Positions 36,089 to 44,459 of a stretch of 64,000 nucleotides of DNA are shown here, one piece after another. Origin of the DNA: Bifidobacterium mellis (lineage in GTDB: Bacteria; Actinomycetota; Actinomycetes; Actinomycetales; Bifidobacteriaceae); assembly GCF_000967265.1 (NCBI RefSeq), contig NZ_KQ033885.1, forward strand, positions 1,894,816 through 1,958,815, read 5' to 3'. Under the pieces are notes generated by a model. It did no database searches. It saw nothing but the letters and a program-made list of their open reading frames with translations, and had not been told where the DNA came from. The first letter of the stretch is position 1. Each line of letters opens with the position of its first letter. The position numbers were made by a program, and so were the translations under genes.

Positions 36089-37513
36089 ATGGCCAGACGC
36101 TGGACACCGCGGCGTTTCGTCGTGCTCAGAAGGATTCGCGTGGTCTCCTGTGCCCTTCTGGTCGTTCTGGCCATGGTCCTGACTTTCTTCATTTCCGCGC
36201 GCAAAAGCGTGGCATTGAGCGTCAACGGGCAGACCAAAATGGTGACCACCTATGCCTATAGCGTGGACGGTCTGCTGCGCGAGCAGGGAATCAAGGTCAA
36301 AACCCACGACCTGGTCGATTCCACCTCCGGAGGCCAGCTGCGCAACCATGCGGCGGTCACTGTGCGCTCCGCCTATCAGACCACCATCGTCATCCAGGGC
36401 CAGCGGGTGCCCTTCTGGACCACGGCCACCAGCATGGACCAACTGCTGGGATTCTTCGAGGAAAACCGCAAGCAGGCCATGAAGGTCACCGTAGATGTGG
36501 GCAACGTCTATAACCAGCTGACCGGCGGTCTGGTCATCAACCAGGCAGGGCCGGTTACCGTCATAGCTGACGGGAAGACCTCGGTGGCCCCTGACGGCAA
36601 GCTCCCAGCCGCCTCCATCCTGGACTCCAAGGGCATCGTGCTGGGCAAGGAGGACCGGGTCAGCGTGGAGCATGACCAAGGCGCCACTGTTCTGCGTGTC
36701 CAACGGGTCACCCACGGAAACACCCAAAGGACGATCCCCATAGCCTTCGCCACCAGGACCGTGGTCGACCCGAGCCTGGCGCCCGGTCAGACCCAGATGC
36801 GGCAGGCGGGCGTAGCAGGTCAACGCCTGCAGACCATCCAGGTCACCTACGTGGACGGACAGGCTGAATCGGAGCGGGTGGTCAAGGAGGAGACCGTAGC
36901 CATGCCGGTGGATCAGGTGGTGGCCGTCGGTCCCGACAAGCCGAAGGAGGGACAGAACAGCGGGCAGCAGTCCAAGGACGCAGGCAAGGATTCCCAACAG
37001 GTGCAGAAGACCCCCTCTCCGAGCCCCTCGGCCAGCCAGGATTCGCAGTCGGCAACGACACCAGCCCCTACACCAACACATACCAAGCCGCCGCAGACCA
37101 CGCAGCCGACACAGCCGAGCACACCAGCTCCAGCTATGCCCGATAACAAGCCAGCCCCGTCGCCAGCGCCAGCGCCGAGTCCATCTCGTGACGGTCTATG
37201 GCATGCCAGTCCTGAACTGGCCCAAGCCTATGCCGGGGGTGCAGCTGCCCAGCGCGGCTGGACGGGTTCGCAGTTTGCAGACCTGGTGACACTTTGGAAC
37301 AAGGAATCGGGATGGAGTTGGAAAGCCAAGAATCCCAAATCACCCGCCTACGGCATTCCCCAGGCCAACCCTGGATCCCAGATGGCGGACTATGGACCCA
37401 ACTGGCGTGACGATGCCGCTGTCCAAATTGACTGGGGCCTCAATTACATCGCACAACGATATGGCAGTCCTAGCGCAGCCATGCGCTTCTGGAACCAACA
37501 TAAATACTACTAA
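36089..37513 (+). CDS. RpfB-like cell-wall protein (DUF348, G5, lytic domain)
   Basis: A 474-residue exported protein. A membrane anchor (about 16–37) is followed by DUF348 ubiquitin-like repeats (about 40–190), a G5 domain (about 203–285), a long Pro/Ser/Thr/Gln linker (about 290–375), and a C-terminal lysozyme-like domain. That domain (LWNKESGWSWKAKNPKSPAYG, then IPQANPGSQM) has the catalytic Glu in NKESGW and resembles the lytic transglycosylase-like C-terminus of bifidobacterial and mycobacterial resuscitation proteins. It likely cuts peptidoglycan during growth. Start ATG 36089 follows GGGGAGG. As in Mycobacterium, it precedes rsmA and ispE (rpfB–ksgA–ispE). Confidence 0.9.
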   Translation: MARRWTPRRFVVLRRIRVVSCALLVVLAMVLTFFISARKSVALSVNGQTKMVTTYAYSVDGLLREQGIKVKTHDLVDSTSGGQLRNHAAVTVRSAYQTTIVIQGQRVPFWTTATSMDQLLGFFEENRKQAMKVTVDVGNVYNQLTGGLVINQAGPVTVIADGKTSVAPDGKLPAASILDSKGIVLGKEDRVSVEHDQGATVLRVQRVTHGNTQRTIPIAFATRTVVDPSLAPGQTQMRQAGVAGQRLQTIQVTYVDGQAESERVVKEETVAMPVDQVVAVGPDKPKEGQNSGQQSKDAGKDSQQVQKTPSPSPSASQDSQSATTPAPTPTHTKPPQTTQPTQPSTPAPAMPDNKPAPSPAPAPSPSRDGLWHASPELAQAYAGGAAAQRGWTGSQFADLVTLWNKESGWSWKAKNPKSPAYGIPQANPGSQMADYGPNWRDDAAVQIDWGLNYIAQRYGSPSAAMRFWNQHKYY

Positions 37514-37546
37514 TCCCCAGCCATATCCGCCGAGCAACGAACCGAC

Positions 37547-38428
37547 ATGAACACTAAAACCGAGAGTGACCGCCTCCTGGGAGCAGCCGACATCCGACGC
37601 CTCGCCGACCAGATCGGCATCCACCCCACCAAACGACTGGGGCAGAACTTCGTCATCGATCCGGGAACCGTCCGCAGGATCGTCCGTCTGGCCGGGGTGG
37701 AATCTGGACAGACCGTTCTGGAGGTGGGCCCTGGTCTGGGATCCCTGACTCTCGGCTTGTTGGAGGTGGGCTGTCTGGTAACCACCGACGAGATTGATCC
37801 CGTCCTGGCCCGGCAGCTGCCGCAGACCGTCCGCGAGCGCATGCCGGAGAGCCTGGACCGGCTGACCGTAATCAACCGGGATGCTTTGACACTGACCCCT
37901 CAACTGGCAGGTGACGCGGGCGTTGCCACCGACCTGGCCATGGTGGCCAACCTGCCCTACAACGTAGCCACTCCGATCATTCTGACCCTCCTGGCCCGGT
38001 TCACCAATCTGAACCGGTTCCTGGTCATGGTCCAGAAGGAGGTGGCGGACCGGCTGACGGCCGCCCCGGGTTCCAAGGTCTACGGCGTACCCAGCCTGAA
38101 GCTGGCCTGGTACGGGCATGCCGCCCAGGCTGGCAGGGTCGGGCGCCATGTCTTCTGGCCAGCCCCCAACGTGGACTCGGCCCTGGTCTCCTTCATGCGG
38201 GACAAGGATGGACACGGGCGCGGGGACGAGGGCACGAGGACCGAGGTCTTCTCCCTGATCGACGCCGCCTTTGGACAGCGCCGCAAGACCCTGCACGCCG
38301 CCCTGAAGGGCCTGGTGAGCGCCGAAGCCTTCCAGGCTGCAGGCATTGACCCTGCACGCCGGGGGGAAACCATGACCATCGAGGAGTTCGTCACCCTGGA
38401 GCAGGCCCGCCGCGAGGTGACCGCGTGA
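37547..38428 (+). CDS. rsmA: 16S rRNA dimethyladenosine transferase
   Basis: A 293-residue KsgA/RsmA enzyme that dimethylates A1518 and A1519 of 16S rRNA. KRLGQNFVIDPGTVRRIV (about 29–46) is the family start, VLEVGPGLGSLT (about 62–73) binds SAM, and NLPYNVATPI (about 138) is the catalytic NxPY motif. The C-terminal domain begins near VFWPAPNVDSALV. It overlaps ispE by four bases (GTGA). Confidence 0.95.
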   Translation: MNTKTESDRLLGAADIRRLADQIGIHPTKRLGQNFVIDPGTVRRIVRLAGVESGQTVLEVGPGLGSLTLGLLEVGCLVTTDEIDPVLARQLPQTVRERMPESLDRLTVINRDALTLTPQLAGDAGVATDLAMVANLPYNVATPIILTLLARFTNLNRFLVMVQKEVADRLTAAPGSKVYGVPSLKLAWYGHAAQAGRVGRHVFWPAPNVDSALVSFMRDKDGHGRGDEGTRTEVFSLIDAAFGQRRKTLHAALKGLVSAEAFQAAGIDPARRGETMTIEEFVTLEQARREVTA

Positions 38429-39345
38429 GCCCGGCAACCGGGAGGGACGGTGTTGCCCTTTACTGTCCCGCCAAGATCAATCTGAGGCTCCGCGTCGGCC
38501 CGACACGAGCCGACCTTGGAGGGCAACACCGCCTGGACACCATTTACAGCGCCGTGGGAGTCTGGGACAAAGTCGAACTGCGACGGAGAGAACCTGGCAG
38601 CGGATTCCGCCTGAGCCTGGAGGGCGAGCACCTGGGCGACCTGAACCGCCGGGATACCGATCCACGCGCCAACCTGGCCGTCAAGGCCCTCCTGGCCATG
38701 GCTCAGGCCGCCGGGCACCAGCCTGATGTGTCCATCCACATCGTCAAACGGATACCGGTGGGTGCCGGACTGGCCGGCGGATCCGCGGATGCCGCCGGAA
38801 CCATGCTGGGCCTGAACCGGCTCTGGAATCTAGGGATGCCTGCCACCGAGCTGAATCGCATCGCCGCCCAGCTGGGCGCGGATCTGCCCTTCTGCCTGCA
38901 TGGAGGACTCAGCAGGGGCACAGGTTTCGGCCAGATTCTGCAGCCCTTGGATCTGGACGGTCCACAGGCCCAGCGGCTGTCCCGGGCAGGGCTGACCGGA
39001 CACCTCCTGATCGGGGCCTACGAAGACCAGCTGAGCACAGCCCAGGTCTACAAGGCCTTCGATCTGATCGGGCCCGGCCCCAACGACCTGAACGACCTGC
39101 AGGAGACCGCCTGCACCCTGCACCCGCGTTCGCGCCAGGCCCTGGACCTCGCCCGGCGGGCAGGCATCGGACCGGCCTTCGTCTCTGGATCGGGCCCCTC
39201 GGTGGTGGTCATGGCCCCTCGACCCGAACAGGCAGTCACACTGATAAGGCTCTGGCGGGAGCAGAATGCCGTGGACAGAATCATCGAGGCTGACTCGCCA
39301 GTCCTGCCCAGGATGGTCCCACTGCGAGTCACCCATGGACAGTAG
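38425..39345 (+). CDS. ispE: 4-diphosphocytidyl-2-C-methyl-D-erythritol kinase
   Basis: A 306-residue GHMP kinase of the MEP isoprenoid pathway. The N-terminus has CPAKINLRLRVG (about 13–24), the GHMP ATP motif is IPVGAGLAGGSADAAGTM (about 108–125), and the C-terminal motif is FVSGSGPSVVVM (about 252). The start is GTG 38425, overlapping the rsmA stop, so the two are translationally coupled. Confidence 0.93.
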   Translation: MSPATGRDGVALYCPAKINLRLRVGPTRADLGGQHRLDTIYSAVGVWDKVELRRREPGSGFRLSLEGEHLGDLNRRDTDPRANLAVKALLAMAQAAGHQPDVSIHIVKRIPVGAGLAGGSADAAGTMLGLNRLWNLGMPATELNRIAAQLGADLPFCLHGGLSRGTGFGQILQPLDLDGPQAQRLSRAGLTGHLLIGAYEDQLSTAQVYKAFDLIGPGPNDLNDLQETACTLHPRSRQALDLARRAGIGPAFVSGSGPSVVVMAPRPEQAVTLIRLWREQNAVDRIIEADSPVLPRMVPLRVTHGQ

Positions 39346-39355
39346 AGTAGGCAAC

Positions 39356-39967
39356 ATGACGAATCCCGAACCACTCGACGAACGCGAGGCCCGCAGGCAG
39401 TTCGTGCGACGGCGGCAGAAGATGGTCTTCACCATAGTCGTCAGCGCCCTAGTAGCCATCCTGATCATCTGCGGACTGATCATCTTCGGGTCCATCGGGC
39501 ATACCGCCGAACACGCCACCATCGCCAAGCCCAACTACGGGGTCGCTGTGCCCTGTCCGCCCGACAACGCCAAGCTGGTCAACCATCCGGACATCCGCGT
39601 GCGGGTGCTCAACGGAACCAACAAGTCCGGTCTGGCCACTGCCCTGGCCTCTGCCCTGCGCAATCGGGGATTCAACATGCAGGATGTGGCGGACTATCCG
39701 GGCAAGACCGAGACCGCCCGCACCCAGATACGCTTCGGAGCCTCAGCCATTGACCGCGGCTACACAGTGGGATCCCAATTCAACGATGCGGTTCTGATCA
39801 TGGACGACCGCAACGACGATCTGGTCGACGTGGTCATCGGGGCCACCTTTACCGATCTGGACGACGAGGACAGCAACTCTGTCGTAGGCCGCAAGATCGA
39901 AGCCATCAAGGGTTGCCAGGCCGACCCCTCCTCCATGAAGAACCTGCCCAAGGCTCCCAAGGCCTGA
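39356..39967 (+). CDS. LytR_C-domain membrane protein
   Basis: A 203-residue protein with one membrane helix (about 24–47) and an outside LytR C-terminal domain: VRVLNGTNKSGLATALASAL (about 82–101), then NRGFNMQDV. This domain also occurs alone in small actinobacterial proteins and as the tail of LCP ligases; its function is unclear, perhaps binding of wall polymers. ATG 39356 is used; an in-frame ATG at 39335 would overlap the ispE end, and neither has a good ribosome-binding site. Confidence 0.82.
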   Translation: MTNPEPLDEREARRQFVRRRQKMVFTIVVSALVAILIICGLIIFGSIGHTAEHATIAKPNYGVAVPCPPDNAKLVNHPDIRVRVLNGTNKSGLATALASALRNRGFNMQDVADYPGKTETARTQIRFGASAIDRGYTVGSQFNDAVLIMDDRNDDLVDVVIGATFTDLDDEDSNSVVGRKIEAIKGCQADPSSMKNLPKAPKA

Positions 39968-40074
39968 CGCTGCCAATCCGGCATACTGCCGTATTCAACA
40001 CGACGCGACCACAATAACCGTCACCAATTTCCGCAGTCTCCTGACAAGGGCATCCAGGAAAGGCTTGACCTAGG

Positions 40075-41505
40075 TCAGGCTTGGTCGGCGCCTTCTCTTT
40101 GCCACCAGTCCCGCAGCTCCTGTTCGGCTGTCTGCCGGTCGACCGGGCCATGATCCAGGCGGTAGTCCAGCATGTGCCGATAGGCACGCCCCACCTGCGG
40201 CCCGGGCTTAAGATCCAGAATCCGCATGATCTGTCGTCCATCCAGGTCGGGCCGGATGGCATCCAGATCCTCCCGCTGACGCAGTTGAGCCACCCTGTCC
40301 TCCAGCTCGTCCATGGCGGAGGAGAAAACCTGGGCCTTGCGCTTGTTGCGGGTGGTCGCATCGGCCCGGGTCAGGCGATTGAGCCGCTCATATAGAGGTC
40401 CTGTCTCTCGGGCATAGCGGCGTACGGCCGCATCGGTCCACCGCTCATCCACGTAGCCATGGAAACGCAGGTGCATGGAGATCAGGTCGCAGACGTCGGC
40501 GATCAGGTGGTGGTCGAAGCGCAGGGCCTTGAGGCGCTTGCGGGCCAGCCGGGCTCCGACTGCATCGTGATGATGGAAGCTGACCTTGCCACCGGGCTCG
40601 AAGCGTCTGGTGGCGGGCTTGCCGATGTCGTGCAGCAGGGCGGCCAGGCGCAGGGTCAGGTCCGGGGCGGGCACAGGTCCGTCAGGTCCGGTCTCCAGGG
40701 CTATGGCCCGGTCCACCACCATCAGGGTGTGCTCAAAGACGTCCTTGTGCCGGTGATGCTCGTCTATCTCCAGCTGCAGAGCCGGCACCTCGGGCAGAAC
40801 GATGTCAGCCAGGCCGGATTGCACCAGGGCCTCGATGCCCTGGACGGGGTGGTCGGACAGCATGAGCTTGGTCAGCTCGTCGCGAATCCGCTCGGCCGAG
40901 ACGATGCTGATTCGATCGGTCATGCGGGTGATGGCCTCTGCGGTCTCCGGGGCTATGGTGAATCCCAGTTGGGCCACGAACCGCACGGCCCGCATCATCC
41001 GCAGGGGGTCGTCGTCGAAGGATTGGCGGGGATCCACTGGAGTCCGCAGCACCTGCTTGGCCAGGTCGTTGGCCCCCCGGTAGGGGTCCACGAAGACCAA
41101 GTCGGGCACCCGCAGGGCCATGGCATTGACGGTGAAGTCGCGCCGGGAAAGGTCTCCCTCAAGACTGTCCCCGTAGTCCACCTCGGGCTTGCGGGAATCG
41201 GGATCGTAGGTGTCTTTCCGGTAGGTGGTCACCTCCACCTTGACCTCGGTACCGTCAGGACGCCGCCGCAGCGCGCCAAGGGTGCCGAATTTGCGCCCCA
41301 TGTCCCAGAAGCCCGACCCCCAATGGCGCAGGATGGGCTCGAACTGCTCGGGCCGGGCCGAGGTGCAGAAGTCAAGGTCGTGGGAGGGCCGGTGCAGGAG
41401 CAGATCGCGTACAGGACCCCCTACCAACGCCAGTTCAAAACCCTGCTCGGCGAAGAGGCGCCCGAGCTCGATGGCCTCCGGCCAGACTTGGAAATCCACG
41501 CTCAC
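40075..41505 (-). CDS. cca: CCA tRNA nucleotidyltransferase with HD domain
   Basis: A 476-residue class II nucleotidyltransferase that adds or repairs the CCA end of tRNAs. LVGGPVRDLLLHRPSHDLDFCTSA (in part, about 27–50) has the catalytic D-x-D; RRDFTVNAMA, DPLRMMRAVRFVAQLGF and the metal-binding HD domain (ALLHDIGKPAT, about 287) follow. Actinobacteria have this longer HD form, annotated in Mycobacterium as pcnA, next to the Nudix and DUF6049 genes as here. Start GTG 41505, or possibly GTG 41499; both follow AGGAAAGG. Confidence 0.93.
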   Translation of the reverse strand: MSVDFQVWPEAIELGRLFAEQGFELALVGGPVRDLLLHRPSHDLDFCTSARPEQFEPILRHWGSGFWDMGRKFGTLGALRRRPDGTEVKVEVTTYRKDTYDPDSRKPEVDYGDSLEGDLSRRDFTVNAMALRVPDLVFVDPYRGANDLAKQVLRTPVDPRQSFDDDPLRMMRAVRFVAQLGFTIAPETAEAITRMTDRISIVSAERIRDELTKLMLSDHPVQGIEALVQSGLADIVLPEVPALQLEIDEHHRHKDVFEHTLMVVDRAIALETGPDGPVPAPDLTLRLAALLHDIGKPATRRFEPGGKVSFHHHDAVGARLARKRLKALRFDHHLIADVCDLISMHLRFHGYVDERWTDAAVRRYARETGPLYERLNRLTRADATTRNKRKAQVFSSAMDELEDRVAQLRQREDLDAIRPDLDGRQIMRILDLKPGPQVGRAYRHMLDYRLDHGPVDRQTAEQELRDWWQREGADQA

Positions 41506-41580
41506 CCTTTCCTACGGAGTTGATGCGCCTACTAGCATACCGTTACCCCACCTGCACATTACCTTACGTAAAGTTGGAGT

Positions 41581-42249
41581 ATGATTACGCCCGCGGACAT
41601 GGCGCGCATGCTTGCACATAGCGCCGACTCTGCGGATATCCATGCCCGCGGCCAGCAGGGGCTGGACCACCTGGTGGAGACTGTAAGCGAACGTCTGGAT
41701 CCGCAGGTCCGCGAGCGCATACAGACCGAGGATGACGCTCCCACACCTGCCCTCATGCCCCGGCATAAGCATGCCTCAGGACCTTCGACCTTTGCCTCTC
41801 TGGATGCCCAGGAGCTGCCGGTGGTGCGCGAGTATTCGGCAGGCGGACTGATCTTCGACCGGCATGACCGGGTGGCCATCATCGCCCGGCACTCCCGCTC
41901 GGGCCACCTGGAATGGTGCCTGCCCAAGGGGCATATCGAGAAGGGGGAAACACCCGAGCAGACGGCGGTGCGCGAGGTCCACGAGGAGACGGGGATACTG
42001 GGTAGGGTGACCGACTCCATCGCCACCATCGACTACTGGTTCACCGGAACCAACCAGCGGGTACACAAGCTGGTTCATCATTTCGTCCTGCGGATGATCG
42101 GCGGATCCCTGAGCGTGGAGGGTGACCCTGACCATGAGGCCGAAGATGCCATCTGGGTGGACTTCTCCGACCTGACCTCGGTGCTCAGTTACCCCAATGA
42201 GCGTAAAATAGCCTGGCTCTACGCGAGGAAGTACAAAAAACAGCCATGA
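41581..42249 (+). CDS. Nudix hydrolase (MutT4/Rv3908-like)
   Basis: A 222-residue protein. The Nudix box lies at residues 117–139, beginning GHIEKGETPEQTAVREVHEE, and matches G-x5-E-x7-R-E-U-x-E-E-x-G-U. An N-terminal extension (1–80) is polar and unlike MutT. Gene order with cca and DUF6049 mirrors Mycobacterium Rv3907c–Rv3909, so this is the Rv3908 equivalent. Substrate unknown (nucleotide or capped RNA). Its stop overlaps the next gene by four bases. Confidence 0.9.
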   Translation: MITPADMARMLAHSADSADIHARGQQGLDHLVETVSERLDPQVRERIQTEDDAPTPALMPRHKHASGPSTFASLDAQELPVVREYSAGGLIFDRHDRVAIIARHSRSGHLEWCLPKGHIEKGETPEQTAVREVHEETGILGRVTDSIATIDYWFTGTNQRVHKLVHHFVLRMIGGSLSVEGDPDHEAEDAIWVDFSDLTSVLSYPNERKIAWLYARKYKKQP

Positions 42250-44459
42250 TCCAGACCCCCCTGCGCCCGGGCGGGCGCACCAGCCAGCACACTCATGCCT
42301 TCAATCGGTGGACCCGGTGGGCCCGGATCCTGCTGGTGACCGTCCTTCTGCTGGCCTTGGTGATGGTTCCCTGGCGGCCAGCACCAGCCCTGGCAGCCAG
42401 CAATCATCAGAGCTCGGCCGAGGTGGCCCTGCGCTGGTCCACGCCAGTGGTGACCGACAAGTCCGGCTACGCCCTGCGCGCTGCGGTGACCAACACCGCC
42501 AACCAGCCCATGGAGAATGCCCATCTGAGCGTATCCACCAGCGCCCTTTACTCCTTCAGCTCCCGGGCCGACATGCAGGCCTGGTCCGAAGGCCACGCCC
42601 GCATCCCCACCCCGGATGTGCTGGGTACACAGGCAGTACCGACAATCCCGACCGGGCAGAGCACCGAGGTTGCCGTCAACGTACCGGCTGATCAAGACGC
42701 GATCAAGAAGATGACCAGCTGGGGGCCCAAGCCCGTCCGGCTCTCTTTGAGCGACGATCAGGGTCGGGTCCTGGGCGACGTGTTCACCTTTCTTACGCGG
42801 ACCTGGGATGGCCTGCCCACTGCAGGCACCCCCGCCCTGTCCCTGACCATGGTTCTGCCGCTGACCTCCTCGGACTGGAACATTGACGACAAGGCCATGA
42901 CAGCGCTGATGACCCAGTCCAATGCCGAATCCGCGTCAGGCCCGGGCAACGATAAAAACCGGAGCGTGACACTGACCCGCCAGGGGGCCCGCCGCCAGGA
43001 GGACCGGAGCCAGCTGCTGTCCAAGCACGGGTCCCTGCAGGCACTGGGCGACCCGGTCTATCTATCCGCATTCGCCAACCGTCCCCAGATCCAAGGGCTG
43101 ATTCAGCCGGCCGACTTCGACATCACCGGGTATGCATCCCAGAATCAGGACCGTTATGCCCAGGCCGGAGTCACCCCCGAGTCCTGGAGTGCCAAGACCG
43201 CGGCCAAGCTCTATGCTGACGCAGCGCCTGGCATATACGCCTGGCAGGGCCGACAGGAGTGGACCATGGAGTCCATCACCGCCGCCCGCCGTGCCGGCTA
43301 TCAGACGGTCATCGCCCCCCAGGGCTTCGAAGTCGGCGCCGGCACCTCCGCCCACACCGGCAAGTACACCATCGAAACCAGGGCCGGAAAGGTAACCGTC
43401 CTGTCGGCCCAGCGCGAGCTCAGCAACCTGGCCAAGGGCCACCCCAGCTCCACACGCGCCACCGGTGAGCAGACCCAGGCCGGGCAGACGGCGCGCTTCA
43501 TAGCTCAGAGCGCCTTCTACCAGATGGAGCAGCCCTACGCCGAACGCTCCCTCCTGGTCTGCTTCGACGCCGATGAGGACACCCAGCAGGCGGACCGGAT
43601 CATGACCGAACTGGAGCATGCTCCATGGATCAGCCTTAAGTCCATGGACGACCTGATGCAGGCCCCAGACTTCACCGGCGGGTCGTCAGGTCTGATCAAG
43701 GCCCTGGAGCCCGGCAGCGCAAAGGGCAACGCCAGACATGGCGATGGCCCGACAGGCACCCTGGACTCCCTGATCGCCAGCCGGGCTGACATCGACCGAT
43801 TCGCCACCTCCATCCTGGCTGACGACAGGCATGATTCCCAACCCACCGCCAGCGCCTCGGCAGGCAAGACCGACAGCCAGGCCCTGGCCCGCCAGGATGC
43901 CGACACCACCGCCCGCCAGCCCAAGGATCCGCATCAGTGGCTGAGCCAGCTGACCGCCGCCCACGACGACCTGGCCCTGAAGTCCCTGGGGGGAACCGCA
44001 GCCGCCTCTGGACTGGCCGATCAGGCCGAGGCCATATCCCGACGGCTCCTGGACGGGATCAGCATCACGCCCAGCGAGTCATTGAACGTCGTCAGCGAGA
44101 CGGCCTCCATGCCCGTCACCGTCAGCAACAGCCACCCCTATCCTGTCCACGCCCGCATCAGCGCCCGAACCGACTCCATGGAGATCGTCACCTCGCGCAT
44201 GGCGGAGGCGGTCATTCCCGCCCGCTCCGAGGCTCAGGTAACCTTCAAGGTCAGGGTGGCGGCAGCCGGTAGAGCCAACGTGGACATCGGCCTGCTGGAC
44301 AGCCAGGGCCGTCCATTCGGCCAGGTGCGTCGTGCTCAGATCACCAGTAATCTGCGACTGAGCGACATGAGCGGCCTGATTATCATTGTCATCGCCGTGC
44401 TCCTGGGACTCCTGGGGCTCTGGCGGCAGTTCCACCGTACGAAGGACCCGGACGAATGA
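42246..44459 (+). CDS. DUF6049-family secreted/membrane protein (Rv3909-like)
   Basis: A 737-residue envelope protein. A signal-like helix (about 28–51, ending near PALAASN) leads into a Ser/Thr/Ala-rich outside region, and one C-terminal helix (about 710–730) with a short cytoplasmic RQFHRTKDPDE tail. The N-terminal half resembles immunoglobulin-like folds, and about 200–480 looks like a polysaccharide-deacetylase-like domain. It is coupled to Nudix upstream and to murJ downstream (ATGA), so it very likely acts with the lipid II flippase. No activity is known. Confidence 0.8.
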   Translation: MIQTPLRPGGRTSQHTHAFNRWTRWARILLVTVLLLALVMVPWRPAPALAASNHQSSAEVALRWSTPVVTDKSGYALRAAVTNTANQPMENAHLSVSTSALYSFSSRADMQAWSEGHARIPTPDVLGTQAVPTIPTGQSTEVAVNVPADQDAIKKMTSWGPKPVRLSLSDDQGRVLGDVFTFLTRTWDGLPTAGTPALSLTMVLPLTSSDWNIDDKAMTALMTQSNAESASGPGNDKNRSVTLTRQGARRQEDRSQLLSKHGSLQALGDPVYLSAFANRPQIQGLIQPADFDITGYASQNQDRYAQAGVTPESWSAKTAAKLYADAAPGIYAWQGRQEWTMESITAARRAGYQTVIAPQGFEVGAGTSAHTGKYTIETRAGKVTVLSAQRELSNLAKGHPSSTRATGEQTQAGQTARFIAQSAFYQMEQPYAERSLLVCFDADEDTQQADRIMTELEHAPWISLKSMDDLMQAPDFTGGSSGLIKALEPGSAKGNARHGDGPTGTLDSLIASRADIDRFATSILADDRHDSQPTASASAGKTDSQALARQDADTTARQPKDPHQWLSQLTAAHDDLALKSLGGTAAASGLADQAEAISRRLLDGISITPSESLNVVSETASMPVTVSNSHPYPVHARISARTDSMEIVTSRMAEAVIPARSEAQVTFKVRVAAAGRANVDIGLLDSQGRPFGQVRRAQITSNLRLSDMSGLIIIVIAVLLGLLGLWRQFHRTKDPDE

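Noticed and set aside
40066..40077. Perfect 12-bp palindrome TGACCTAGGTCA
   Set aside because: It overlaps the cca stop codon, has no loop and no promoter nearby; most likely chance.
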